From: Volvox africanus
Taxonomy: Eukaryota; Chlorophyta; Chlorophyceae; Chlamydomonadales; Volvocaceae
NCBI GenBank assembly: GCA_030268105.1
Contig: BSDZ01000004.1
Location: 5,315,001 to 5,379,000 of the forward strand
Length of the DNA: 64,000 bases
Direction: 5' to 3'
Of this stretch, positions 47,257 to 64,000 are shown piece by piece (positions within the stretch are counted from its first letter, which is position 1; each line of letters opens with the position of its first letter). The notes beneath the pieces were generated by a model. It was not told the DNA's origin, searched no databases, and was given only the letters and a program-made list of their open reading frames with translations. The position numbers and the translations under genes were made by a program.

Positions 47257-48864
47257 ATGGCCACCCTCCGGATGTCTGTTCCTTTGGCGGTGACTATGCG
47301 CGCCAACGTGCGCAGCGCTAAGCCGGTCCTCCCGATGCGCAAGTCAGTTAGGGCTTTGGCGGTGCGCGCACAGGCAAACCAGGAGCAGGCTGCAGCTTTC
47401 AAGGTGGGCCTGGGCTTGTTTTTCATGAGCAAATGGAATCTCCAGCAGGCACTTACTTAAATTGGATTCGATGTTGTTCCGAACTCTTGGGAAGATCAGA
47501 GATAATTGATCAACACTATTCCTTGCACGAGACCTTGGCTTGGAACCTTCGCTGGTGCTCATGCTTTTCACAAACTTGATTTGTTATTTGATTCTTGATC
47601 CTGTTTCCTTTTGAAGTTTTAAGCATTTCAGCTGGAAAAATTGTTTCCCGTGCGGGGTGCGTTTCGTTGCATGCGGAATGCGAAATCGGTGCACTACGCG
47701 TTAAATGCTTGAATCTTTCATGTTGGGTGTGTTCCTCCCTTGATTCCCCAGTTTGGGACTGTTGCGGCCATGACGACTGTTGCCTCATCGTGGATGGTGG
47801 CCGGCCATGCGAACGCCGCGACTGAGCTTGCAACCCTGGCTGCCAGCGACAACCGCCTAGGCATCATTGCCACTCTGTTCGTGCCGGCACTTGGCTGGGT
47901 TGCGTTCAACATCCTTGGCAGCCTGCAGGCGCAGCTGGACCAGATGGGCGCCAAGAATGAACCTAAGCGCAAGCGGGCCGTGCCAGCCGCCATTGGTCTG
48001 GGTGCCGCTGCTTCTCTGCTGGCCGCCCAGTCTGCGGAGGCCTCGACAGAGCTTGCAACCCTGGCTGCCAGCGACAACCGCCTAGGCATCATTGCCACTC
48101 TGTTTGTTCCAGCCCTTGGCTGGGTTGCGTTCAACATCCTTGGCAGCCTGCAGGCGCAGCTGGACCAGATGGGCGCCAAGAATGAACCTAAGCGCAAGCG
48201 GGCTGTGCCAGCCGCCATTGGTCTGGGTGCCGCTGCCTCTCTGCTGGCCGCCCAGTCTGCGGAGGCCTCGACAGAGCTTGCGACCCTGGCTGCTAGCGAT
48301 AATCGCATCGGCATCATTGCCACTCTGTTCGTGCCGGCACTTGGCTGGGTTGCGTTCAACATCCTTGGCAGCCTGCAGGCGCAGCTGGACCAGATGGGCG
48401 CCAAGAATGAACCTAAGCGCAAGCGGGCCGTGCCAGCCGCCATTGGTCTGGGTGCCGCTGCCTCTCTACTGGCCGCCCAGTCTGCGGAGGCCTCGACAGA
48501 GCTTGCGACCCTGGCTGCCAGCGACAACCGCCTAGGCATCATTGCCACTCTGTTTGTTCCAGCCCTTGGCTGGGTTGCGTTCAACATCCTTGGCAGCCTG
48601 CAGGCGCAGCTGGACCAGATGGGCGCCAAGAATGAACCTAAGCGCAAGCGGGCCGTGCCAGCCGCCATTGGTCTGGGTGCCGCTGCTTCTCTGCTGGCCG
48701 CCCAGTCTGCGGAGGCCTCGACAGAGCTTGCAACCCTGGCTGCCAGCGACAACCGCCTAGGCATCATTGCCACTCTGTTTGTTCCAGCCCTTGGCTGGGT
48801 TGCGTTCAACATCCTTGGCAGCCTGCAGGCGCAGCTGGACCAGATGGGCGCCAAGAACAAGTAA
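47257..48864 (+). CDS. PSBY: PsbY polyprotein with five tandem PsbY modules (419 aa)
   Basis: Two exons, 47257-47403 and 47752-48864, joined in phase 0. Exon 1 encodes a plastid transit peptide of about 49 residues (many Arg, Ser, Ala, Val; few acids). Exon 2 starts with a hydrophobic thylakoid-transfer stretch ending in a VAGHANAA-type cleavage site. Five modules of 75 residues (225 bp) follow, starting at 47821, 48046, 48271, 48496 and 48721. Each has TELATLAASDNR, a single membrane span (LGIIATLFVPALGWVAFNIL) and a tail GSLQAQLDQMGAKN. The first four then continue with basic EPKRKR, a second hydrophobic spacer (PAAIGLGAAASLLAAQ) and SAEAS, a signal-peptidase-like site. The last module ends GAKNK-stop. 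PsbY is a small single-span photosystem II subunit, and nuclear copies in plants are made as a two-module polyprotein that is cut in the thylakoid. Five copies is more than the usual two. The repeats are almost identical at DNA level. Confidence 0.94.
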
Positions 48865-50350
48865 ATCGAGACTGCTACCACGCATATAGTGATATACCTG
48901 AGGCTCGCTGGTGCAATTTTGCGATTTGATGGTTTTGGGAGAGGACCTCTTGCCTGATATGTGCTCTGGCTGCCGCAGATGGTCACTATTTACAGGTCCG
49001 GGAGCGTGATTCGGTAGGGATAGAGGTTATTCGAGTGATTTTGCGTCGTTCCGCGGTCATGGTGGATGCACCTGTTGGCTCAGTGGGTGTTGGAGGCTGC
49101 AATGGGCCAGGTAGACCCGCTGTCGGGAGTTAAAAATCCACCACCAGGGATGCAATGTGGCCTGTGGGCGTTCGTAGGGGTGATAGGTCATGCATTACGG
49201 CGTGACCTGGACGTGCTCATGCATTCCGTGTGATACGGATGTTGGCGGGTCGGAGGAGTTTTCTTAATGAATTCGTCGAGCAGGTGCAGTGTGTTCTTGT
49301 TTTCTAGGAACAGAAGAGAGGTGGCTTGCTGCGGACACCACTCCACATATTATTAAGCCCAGATCTGTGCTTTTTATAATTTCTGCCTGTCTAATAACTG
49401 TTTTGAGAAGATTATAAGACCAGTTATACTTTGAGGTTACATAACAGTCCCAAAGGTGCGTCTTGGCTTCATTACAGCTGCAGTTGCAACGGCTAGCTTT
49501 GTGGCTGGGCTCTGTAATTCAATCGGAATACCTGTGCTCGCAGTCCAATATTTTTCCTACATGATTACACGCGGTCATAATTTTAAAAAGCTGCCGGTAC
49601 GACTGACACCGTGGGGTAACGTGAGTGCATCTACAACTTACGCTATTGTAGTCGGTCCCTCGGGTCACTACCCGTCCTTTAAAGCAATCGTTGCAATCAG
49701 ACAAATAGATCGGTATCGTACGTAGGGTTTAGATGTTGTCTGCAAATACCCTGCTCCATAATCATTTCGAAAGTGCAGACAATATGTAGAGAGCGCACAG
49801 CTTCGTGGAAAACTCAGATCCATGTTTAGCAAGGCCTGTGATTTACGAACAACCTTACCCATTAATTACTAGCCATAGATCTTGGTATTTGAGGAAAGTG
49901 CAATAATTCCTGGAGGCGCAACTTCATGGAGATGAATGCCCGTCGCGTCGTCCTTTGCATGTATCGGTACATACATTTTTGTTGTTGGATATCTTTTGTG
50001 CAATGGAGGTATACCAGTGCATATGTGCCGACGTTGTAGCCGCTATGTTGGCCCTATGTTCACCGACGGTGGCCATTATTTCTACTTAGAGCATTGAGTG
50101 TCGACCAAGCATATTTTTCCCAACTTCTCCCATGAAGCTTTTCTTTAGTACGTGTCCCTCTAGCATGTCATTGACTTCGGAGCTTCTTCCGTACATAGCA
50201 GTAAGGCGCGAAAAAGCTGAAAGCCCAGGGCAAGGCGGAATTGTGACTTAATCACCTGTCCATGCAATCTAATGCATTGTGCTATACACCTTCACGACAC
50301 GTTGACTGAAGATTATTAACACTGGTCCAACTTAATACATTTTGGCAGCA
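48865..50350. other. Spacer between psbY and MCM7
   Basis: About 1.5 kb between two plus-strand genes, holding the psbY 3' UTR and the MCM7 promoter. AT content rises from 49330 on. No exon was recognised. Confidence 0.5.
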
Positions 50351-57020
<6,670 letters not shown>

Positions 57021-59722
57021 TGTGGCCATCGGCTGGACCGAGGGGCGGTCGTCGTGTGCAGAGATGCTTGCGCTGAAAGCCAATCCTAATGGTTGATGGC
57101 GTTGGGGGTGACGGTGTTGTATGGAGCTCAGGGTGTATTGGTATGGAGCTCGTTCACGTGGATTGCCTGGACATCCTACTACATCTTGCTTCGTGAACTT
57201 TCCTTGTTGAATTGAATTCAACATGCGTGCGTAAGACAAGACTGCGTGTGTGTGCATGCAGACATGCGCCACTGTTTTGGACCTTGCTTGCTGCACCCGT
57301 GGGGGCGATGTTTGGAGCAGGACACGGCCCTGGATGGCGTAGGGCCGCAGGGCCTGTTTTTACTTTGGATGGGGTCCTGTATATATCTTACATGGGAGTA
57401 TTTTTGTGTGTACAGACTCGATTGCAGATAGCCTGGCGAGGCTTATTACGACGGGTTGGTTGGACGTGGAGCGTTGACAAATCGTAGTGGGCGGGTGGAA
57501 GCCCTACCATGGTTACGCACATAGCCGCCTGGCTAGCCGCTGGCTTCCAAAAGTCTGCATAGCCGGACCAAGTACGCCGAGTGAATACTTTTCCCGAAAG
57601 ACTCCACATACCATGAATGCACTCGTGTATCCAGCTTGGACAGCATCTTGGAGAGAGGCCTGGGTAAGTAGAGTGGCTGGCGTACCAAGTCATTATTTCA
57701 TACGAGGCAACAAACATCACAATCACATATATATAAAGTTACCTAGCTCAGTTACCTCCCTGCATTATTACCACACGTACAATGAGCGAGCATCACACCA
57801 CCTGCAACTTGCAGCTTTTAATGAAAAAGGATACGGCCCTTCCTGATTCTTCAATGCCTTGCCAACATACATAGAGTAAGTCGGTCCCTGCCAATCTCGT
57901 TAGGATGTCTTGGAAACAAGGACATTGTGGCTTCATACCTTGCTATTGGAGGATACGTCGCGCGTGAAAGACTTGATTACAGCTATTATAATAATAAAAG
58001 GTTATAATATAATATTATGTGTTTTATGTATAAACTATAAATCATAATATATACATATTTCATTGTTTATTACTGTTATAATTGTGGTTACGCCGCCCTT
58101 AGGCTGGCGTAGATGTGTCACATGGAACCCGGGGGGTTAATGGTGCAACATTTGGCGCCGTCAAACACTGTTAGCTCAGACTTAAATATGCATAACGCAG
58201 CACGTTTTGGAAGGAAAAGTGGCCGGAGAAGCGTTGCCAAACTTGTTTGTACGTTAGCTGCAGAACAGATGCCATAACATACAAAATATATATGGCTACA
58301 AATATCAACATTCAAATAGGAAAACAATTATGTCTAGTTGTTATTACACACACACTAACACGCGCGCGCGCACGCACGGGCATGGGCAATTCTACAGAGC
58401 AGGGACCCTAAGGCGCTTCTCGCTGGATCCCGGCCCCTGAACGATTGACAACATGTGCGACTGCGTACTGCCGTGTATGTGACATCTAGGTTGCAGACAT
58501 ACAGACACAAATATGAAGCTTAGCACAGACCTAGCTAGCCATGTGAATGCTGCCTGCAATATACACGATAGGCCGGATAAGGAAAACCCACACCGGGAAA
58601 ACGTTCAGCAAACTGGAGTGAATAAAGGAGTAGCAAATACGATTACACATGTTAATTAGCAGCAGCAGGGTTCAGGTAGTAGCAACGTGAAGACCGTGTT
58701 GTAATGACGGGCGGGGATCATCGTTTGCCATCTATCTCCGTAGCTAGGAAATCGTACAATCTAGTACTAATACGCAAGAGAGCACATCCATCTATCAGTT
58801 CAGCACACCACTTGTAAATCATGATGGGCTCACATTCAGCTAGCGGCAGCGCCCCTTTTTGTTCCCACACCGGGCGAGCTCATTACGCTTTCAGGCTGCA
58901 TCACCCATCACCAGTTCTGCTCAGCCCGTTCCATAAGACCTCAGACCTAAGCTCACAATTGGACCCGGCGGCTGTATGTATGCATGTGTCGATATCGATC
59001 TGTTATCATGTCCGTTAGTATGTCGGCGTTCAGCAAATAAGGCCCTCTATAGAGACCGGAATATTGTCCACGCCCCAGGCAACTGGTCATCCACTAATAT
59101 TATCCGTACGTAGATATACACCCTAATCAAGACAATACACCCAACAGCCCAGCCCACGGCGGTCAACGTATTAACTAACCAAACTAATCTCCATAGATAC
59201 GTATACAGCCCATATGTACGTACGTACAGGTATATATGTATTTATTGCACAGTACGTACGTACAGGGATCCATGCGGGGTCGGTACAGGGCTCTCTCTAC
59301 TCAATTATACGTCTGCTACCGAAGAAATGGCACAGTCATTTATGTTTATTTTAATGCCAACTCTAAGTTCTTATTTAGTGCTTGGTCAAAAGATAAGACC
59401 GCTTCAGATCAGCTCACTGTCGACTTTCACCATTTATCTACTATCGTTTTCAGCTCAGCTATATTATTTTTCTTGAACTTGGGATGCAGAATTTCCAGGT
59501 GGAGTGTTAAGCAACGGATCCGGAACCCAATCGATTCAAGTCCCACCCCGCCCTCCGTCCATGCAATCAAACTTGCTCCTCCATGCAAGGCATGAATGCA
59601 CCGATAGATGACTCCCATTAGACCAATCTGAACCTGCTGCTGCCTTACCCGCATATATATTGACCCTATATATCCAGCCAGCCACCTGCTGTCCATTATA
59701 AGGCTCAGAATTTAAAGCTGCC
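57021..59722. other. AT-rich gene-free spacer downstream of MCM7
   Basis: About 2.7 kb. It includes a very AT-rich stretch at 57960-58080, an alternating purine-pyrimidine run (CA then GC repeats) near 58345-58378 and several ACGTACGT palindromes near 59216-59265. No exon was recognised. Confidence 0.5.
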
Positions 59723-60046
59723 GGACGTGAGTTTTCAAGGCATGCAGTCCGATGGGGCTGTTGTATCATGCTCAAAGAAAGAGCTCGCGAGTTATTGAAG
59801 TCAGGATTATTCATCCTGATCATCATCATGACATGACAGGGAACTCCATCACCAATGCATACATACCAGTCAATAAATATATATAATAACGGGTTTTGAC
59901 TGGTATGTATGCATTGGTGATGGAGTTCCCTGTCATGTCATGATGATGATCAGGATGAATAATCCTGACTTCAATAACTCGCGAGCTCTTTCTTAGATCA
60001 TGATACAACAGTCCCATCGGACTGCATGCCTTGAAAACTCACGTCC
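59723..60046. repeat. Near-perfect 2 x 151-bp inverted repeat with a 22-nt loop
   Basis: The left arm (59723-59873) and right arm (59896-60046) are reverse complements over 151 bp with only about three mismatches that I can count, all near the outer third. The spacer is 22 nt of AT-rich sequence. A transcript from either strand would fold into a long, nearly continuous hairpin. There is no protein-coding frame that uses it. Two explanations fit. One is a microRNA or small-RNA precursor, since volvocine algae are known for long hairpin precursors. The other is a foldback-type mobile element. No clear target-site duplication was seen at the borders. Confidence 0.93.
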
Positions 60047-60580
60047 GTCGTTTATATATGTAGGTAGGTACCAGCCACGGAGAGGTAGTAGCAACCGAAC
60101 TATGAGTGAATCAACGAAGCACACGTACGTGCGTACTAGTAATAACCTCGCTCTTGTACTTCATTCACTATTCAAACGAATCCCCCCCCGGCAAAGCAGG
60201 GTTACTGATGACTCGCTCATAATTAAACATGGTCAAATTAACATTACCCAGCCACTATTATAAGCATTACCAGCAGCACCAGAGCGACGGATAAACAACA
60301 TTGCATGCGCCGTCGCAGCGCTGGACCAGCTCCATACGGAGGTTCCGGCCAAAATGGTCCCAAACGGCGATGATTTCCCATCTGTTGTCTCAATACTCGG
60401 CAAGGTACGTAATCCAAGAACTCAACGCCCCTGAGTAGTACCGTACGGTCCATCCATGCAACTTATCGGCATATGCATTTACACCACAGCCCATAAATGA
60501 AAACCGGCATCATGTATATAAGTACAAACAAAGCAGTCTTTGGATGGACTGCACACGACCTCCGTCCCCTTCGCTCCCGC

Positions 60581-60665
60581 GCGTCCCCGCCCCCGCATGT
60601 ACATGCGGCGTCCCCGCCCCCGCATGTACATGCGGCGTCCCCGCCTTCCGCCGCATGTACATGCG
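60581..60665. repeat. Three tandem units carrying a 14-bp palindrome
   Basis: Two identical 27-bp units (60581-60607 and 60608-60634) and a third diverged 31-bp unit (60635-60665). Each unit ends in the perfect palindrome CGCATGTACATGCG after a run of GC-rich pyrimidines. It is a GC island inside AT-rich spacer. Confidence 0.93.
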
Positions 60666-61373
60666 ACGGGGGCTTTGATCGATTCAGTAGTACGTGGTTA
60701 ACCTGCCGTGAAAGAAAGTAAGGTAACAAACGCAAAAGAAATCGCGACATGCATACATACTTACACACCAAAGTGTCCAGCAGCCACCTAGTTGGGTAGG
60801 TAAAGTACCCTGCTATGTAATAATGAGTGAAGGTGGATGGATATAACAGCAGCAAGATACCGATAGATGGACTTTTGTCGATCGCAAGCAAGGCAGCAAA
60901 TAAGAAGCGCCAGCTAACAACGATGGGATAGATACATAGATGCATCCTGAATGAAGCCCTGCCAGCGGCAGCGCGCACCTACCCAGCGGAAGGCGGAAAC
61001 AAAGGCCGGCTCCCAGCCATCACATGCAGCAGGTGTATGTTGTTGCAGCAGCAGCAGGTGTTACTTGTCGTTGCTTGCTCGCTCGGTCCGCCCAATGCAT
61101 AAAACATCAGCAGAGTTGTGATCGAGCGAGCGAGGTCGTCACCCGTCGATGATGTTATTAGTGTAGTATCCTGGGGTATCTACGGGTAGTGTCAAAGATT
61201 GGACCACCGATGGTCATCTTCCGATCGGGCCTTTGTAGGCCGACACAACAGAGGTACAACAATTAGTTGTGAAGACACACACGCACTCACTTACACGCAC
61301 GCGGGATGGAGTTATGGCAGTGTCCAGCCCGTCCTCGTGCATTTGTGCATTTGTTCTCGGTCAGCAGGTGTAC

Positions 61374-61470
61374 TAGTCGTACACGTATGGTAATATACTT
61401 CCACGATATGGAAAGGTGCAGAAGCACCCTATCAGCATCTCAAGCGGCCTTTGCGGCTCTCAACTACTAC
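61374..61470. repeat. Dispersed repeat, copy 1
   Basis: Starts TAGTCGTACACGTA and ends GCCTTTGCGGCTCTCAACTA plus CTAC. It is shared in the same orientation with 62838-62923, with small internal differences. Possibly a relic of a mobile element. Confidence 0.8.
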
Positions 61471-62837
61471 GTCATTCCAGCCATGCATGCATCCTTCGTA
61501 CTTGAGCACAATTCGTTGTGGTTCATCATCACCACCAAAACATAACAACAAACAGCTTAAGCAAGCTCATGCAGCTTCCTTGATGGTTGCACTCGTACCT
61601 TGCTTGCGCAAGCTGGATGCATGAATGCACGGGAGTGTTTCGGTTTTCCAAACATACAGGGCAATCAAATAATTGCCCGCGTGTTTCCGTCTACGTATTT
61701 ATGTAATAGCTACGTAGTCGTACAATAATTTACGGCACACACAAGCACAGATAAGGTGCAAGAAACACCTTGATACTCAGCATACATGCTCGCGCGGGCG
61801 AGAGGCCTTTTCGGTGAAACACAGGGTGCAATAGCGTGTGATGCCGGGGTGCGAGTTCCCCCGTACATTAGGCAATATTCAACTACTTGATACATTTATC
61901 TAGATGCGGAATTACTATTATTGCCTCGTTCGCTCATCATCACATACATACATACATACGCACGCACAACAGTAGTATTCTCAGCTGGCGACGATGCTTC
62001 GGTAAATGCATGCATGCTTACATGGCTGGTGAGAAACAAGGTAAAGTGCTATTCCGTTCTCCATCTGAATATCTATCTATGACCGCTCCCTCGTACATAC
62101 GTACGGCATCGGCGGTGCACGCATACATGCGTGCAGGCATGCCAAATTAATATATAAAAAATCATTCTCATGAGCCATATATCTGAGTCATTCACGTGCG
62201 TGCATGCTCCGTAAGTATGTATGTGTGCACCACCCACCACAGCTTGTCGCCTAGGTGAGGTAGCTAGCTAGGTAGATATATAGGCAGTGCGAGCCAAGCT
62301 GCTGCAAACAGGCTAGAAACTAGCTATCTTACTTTTGTTCGTTCATAGCCGAGCGTTGAGGGCACGCACACAACGCCGCAGCTCATCATCACCGACCTAT
62401 ATATCACCGTGTTTTATTGGGGTACGACTTGCGTTGTTCACGACGCAAGCAGTCGTCCTCGCTCTCATACTATATGAAAAAAACATTTACCGTCTCTTTG
62501 CACCACTTCTTTGCACCACTTCTACACGTTCGTTAGGACCCCAATAAATACACAGAATGCAATAATCCTTACGTCCTTACATCGACATATATCCCCCAAT
62601 ATATTATCATCTATATAAATAGGGAATGAGAGCAGCTCCACTCCTCAGCTGCCCTCATTCACTTCATCCCAAAAGCCATACAAGCAAGCGAGCGCAGCAG
62701 CTAGTACGTAGTGCATGCGTCCGCGCGCCATATACATATTTCATTCATTCAAGCCAAATTAATGTTCCATCAGTCGATGCCGCCTTAAATAAAAAGCCTG
62801 CTAGCGCCCTGCCTGTCATCGCTGGCCGGCTTTGTAG

Positions 62838-62923
62838 TAGTCGTACACGTACGGCACACGCTTCCTCGATATAAAGGTGCAGAAGCAGCACCTCGAGAGG
62901 CCTTTGCGGCTCTCAACTACTAC
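62838..62923. repeat. Dispersed repeat, copy 2
   Basis: Same start and end as copy 1 and a shared core AAAGGTGCAGAAGCA. It is about 11 bp shorter and lies about 1.46 kb downstream of copy 1 in the same orientation. Confidence 0.8.
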
Positions 62924-63043
62924 AGGCTTACCTATCTACCTACTTGGTACATGCGTAAATATCAAGCTTTTCGTGTATACATACATGCATACAAGGATAT
63001 ATAGATGCTTAAGTCGCACTCTAAGCAATATTTGTTCTGACCG

Positions 63044-63640
63044 TTACTTGGGCAGTAGGAGCTGCACCAGGCTTAGTAAGCTGCTGTCATCGTCTCCAGC
63101 GAGGCTGCAGCCAGCCAGAGACGCGCAGAGTTGCTCTGCCCATCTGTTGCTACTGTTCGAGGTGCCGTCGGGGGCGCTGCCCCTTGGGTTCATCTGCTGA
63201 AGCAGCCGCTGCTGCTGCTGCTGCTGTCGTGATGATGAGGCGCAGCGGCAGCAGCGTACCCCGCCGCTATCAGCATTGCCGCCGCTGCCGCCGCCGCTAC
63301 CACCGTTGCCGTCTACTGCCGCCTCGCTTTTGTGGGCTTCTAGTGAGGCGGTGACGGTGGTGGGCGATGATGCTCCGGCACAGGAAGCCTCATCGCATCG
63401 GCTGTAATGCTGCTGTTTCCGGATCTGGTTTTGAGGCTGTCGGTGGTGGTTACATCGTCCTCCCTTTGGGCCTGCGCACTCCATGCACCAGCCACTACCG
63501 CCGCAGCTACTCGCTCTGGTCAGGCTCAGTTGACTTGCCGCGAGGTCGCGAAAAAGAAGAAGCGCCTGATGAGAATCTGACTCAGGTGGTGCCCATAAGA
63601 AGGTATTCATAAGGCCCTTGCCTTTGATCTGCAAGCGCAC
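63044..63640 (-). CDS. Possible 3'-terminal coding exon of an unrecognised gene (partial)
   Basis: An open minus-strand frame of up to 198 codons ends LVQLLLPK-stop at 63044. It shows GC-rich third positions in the middle of AT-rich DNA. It contains a Gly/Ser/Asp tract, a poly-Gln run and a C-terminal part with an ordered, hydrophobic look (SNRWAEQLCASLAGCSLAG followed by DDDSSLLSLVQ). No family is recognised. If real, the exon starts at one of several AG sites on the minus strand and the gene continues beyond the window end. It could also be a chance open frame caused by CAG/GCC-type repeats. Confidence 0.35.
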   Translation of the reverse strand: MRLQIKGKGLMNTFLWAPPESDSHQALLLFRDLAASQLSLTRASSCGGSGWCMECAGPKGGRCNHHRQPQNQIRKQQHYSRCDEASCAGASSPTTVTASLEAHKSEAAVDGNGGSGGGSGGNADSGGVRCCRCASSSRQQQQQQRLLQQMNPRGSAPDGTSNSSNRWAEQLCASLAGCSLAGDDDSSLLSLVQLLLPK

Positions 63641-64000
63641 GCACGCATGTCCATGCCGGCATACATGCCATCACGCCCTATACTACGTACAAGCATACCA
63701 GCAGACCTGTGCTGAGATCAGTCAGGAACTATCCGTTTTACACTCTGCGCCGTCATAGCACATTCATACAGATGGTGGCAGCATGGTTGTACGGGCAGCA
63801 CTACTACTCGTACGACCACCATGTTTATTTATCAGGAGGAAAACAAGAAATATACGTGCACTATAAGGGAGGCACACGCATGAGAAAGCCAACACACGGC
63901 CGACGCACCACCACTGCGTGCTGAACCTGGCGGAAATGCCCCAAGCAAGTCCACTGCCCAGATAGGCATCAACCCAGCTAGGTAGCCTGCGAGCGGCTGC
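63641..64000. other. Window end, no supported gene
   Basis: About 360 bp with only short unsupported reading frames. It would hold an intron or further exons if the minus-strand exon at 63044 is real. Confidence 0.4.

Larger units (their letters stand above)
60047..63043. other. AT-rich gene-free spacer with small repeats
   Basis: About 3 kb with no recognised exon. It holds a GC-rich triple repeat (60581-60665), a dispersed repeat pair (61374-61470 and 62838-62923), short tetranucleotide CATA runs near 61944 and many ACGT/TACG palindromes. Confidence 0.5.

Overview
The window is nuclear DNA from a green alga, most likely a volvocine or other chlorophycean species. Genes are split by many short GT-AG introns. 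Coding exons are GC-rich against AT-richer spacers. The recognisable products are algal or plant-like: an LHCA antenna protein with a plastid transit peptide, a nuclear psbY polyprotein, threonine synthase, alanine aminotransferase, MCM7 and a katanin-type AAA ATPase. There are no operons. Exons were joined by reading splice sites and checking reading phase and family conservation. A junction called exact has a matching phase and continues the family sequence.

Layout, left to right. (1) 1-4984, minus: two tandem WrbA/flavodoxin-type quinone reductase paralogues. The first is cut by the window edge and carries an N-terminal Met-Gly-Asn-Val-Cys lipidation-type motif. The second is complete (202 aa). 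(2) 6465-9109, plus: an alpha/beta-hydrolase of plastid type, first exon(s) not found. (3) 11395-15630 and 19183-20293, plus: two unrecognised secreted or membrane protein genes that share a signal-peptide exon, a phase-1 intron and a glycine junction. (4) 22056-22916: a 16-bp minisatellite of about 54 copies. (5) 24129-27699, minus: a katanin p60-like AAA ATPase with a long Gly/Pro/Ala-rich N-terminal part. (6) 32242-34275, minus: threonine synthase. (7) 35720-40187, minus: alanine aminotransferase in 11 exons. It is divergent from a ChaC-type gamma-glutamylcyclotransferase (40458-41690, plus) across about 270 bp. (8) 42389-44502, minus: an LHCA gene in 7 exons whose first intron appears to be GC-AG. 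(9) 47257-48864, plus: psbY, encoding five near-identical 75-residue PsbY modules. (10) 50351-57020, plus: MCM7 in about 20 exons, lacking the usual zinc-finger cysteines. (11) 57021-64000: a gene-poor AT-rich tail with a near-perfect 2 x 151-bp inverted repeat (59723-60046), a diverged dispersed repeat pair and a possible gene end on the minus strand at 63044.

The genes are not a functional cluster. They cover photosystem components (LHCA, PsbY), amino-acid and glutathione metabolism (threonine synthase, AlaAT, ChaC), replication (MCM7), microtubule severing (katanin-like), redox or flagellar flavoproteins and unknown surface proteins. The most notable items are the five-module PsbY polyprotein with an alternating synonymous-site signature, the long hairpin, the MCM7 without zinc-finger cysteines, and the paired unknown secreted genes.
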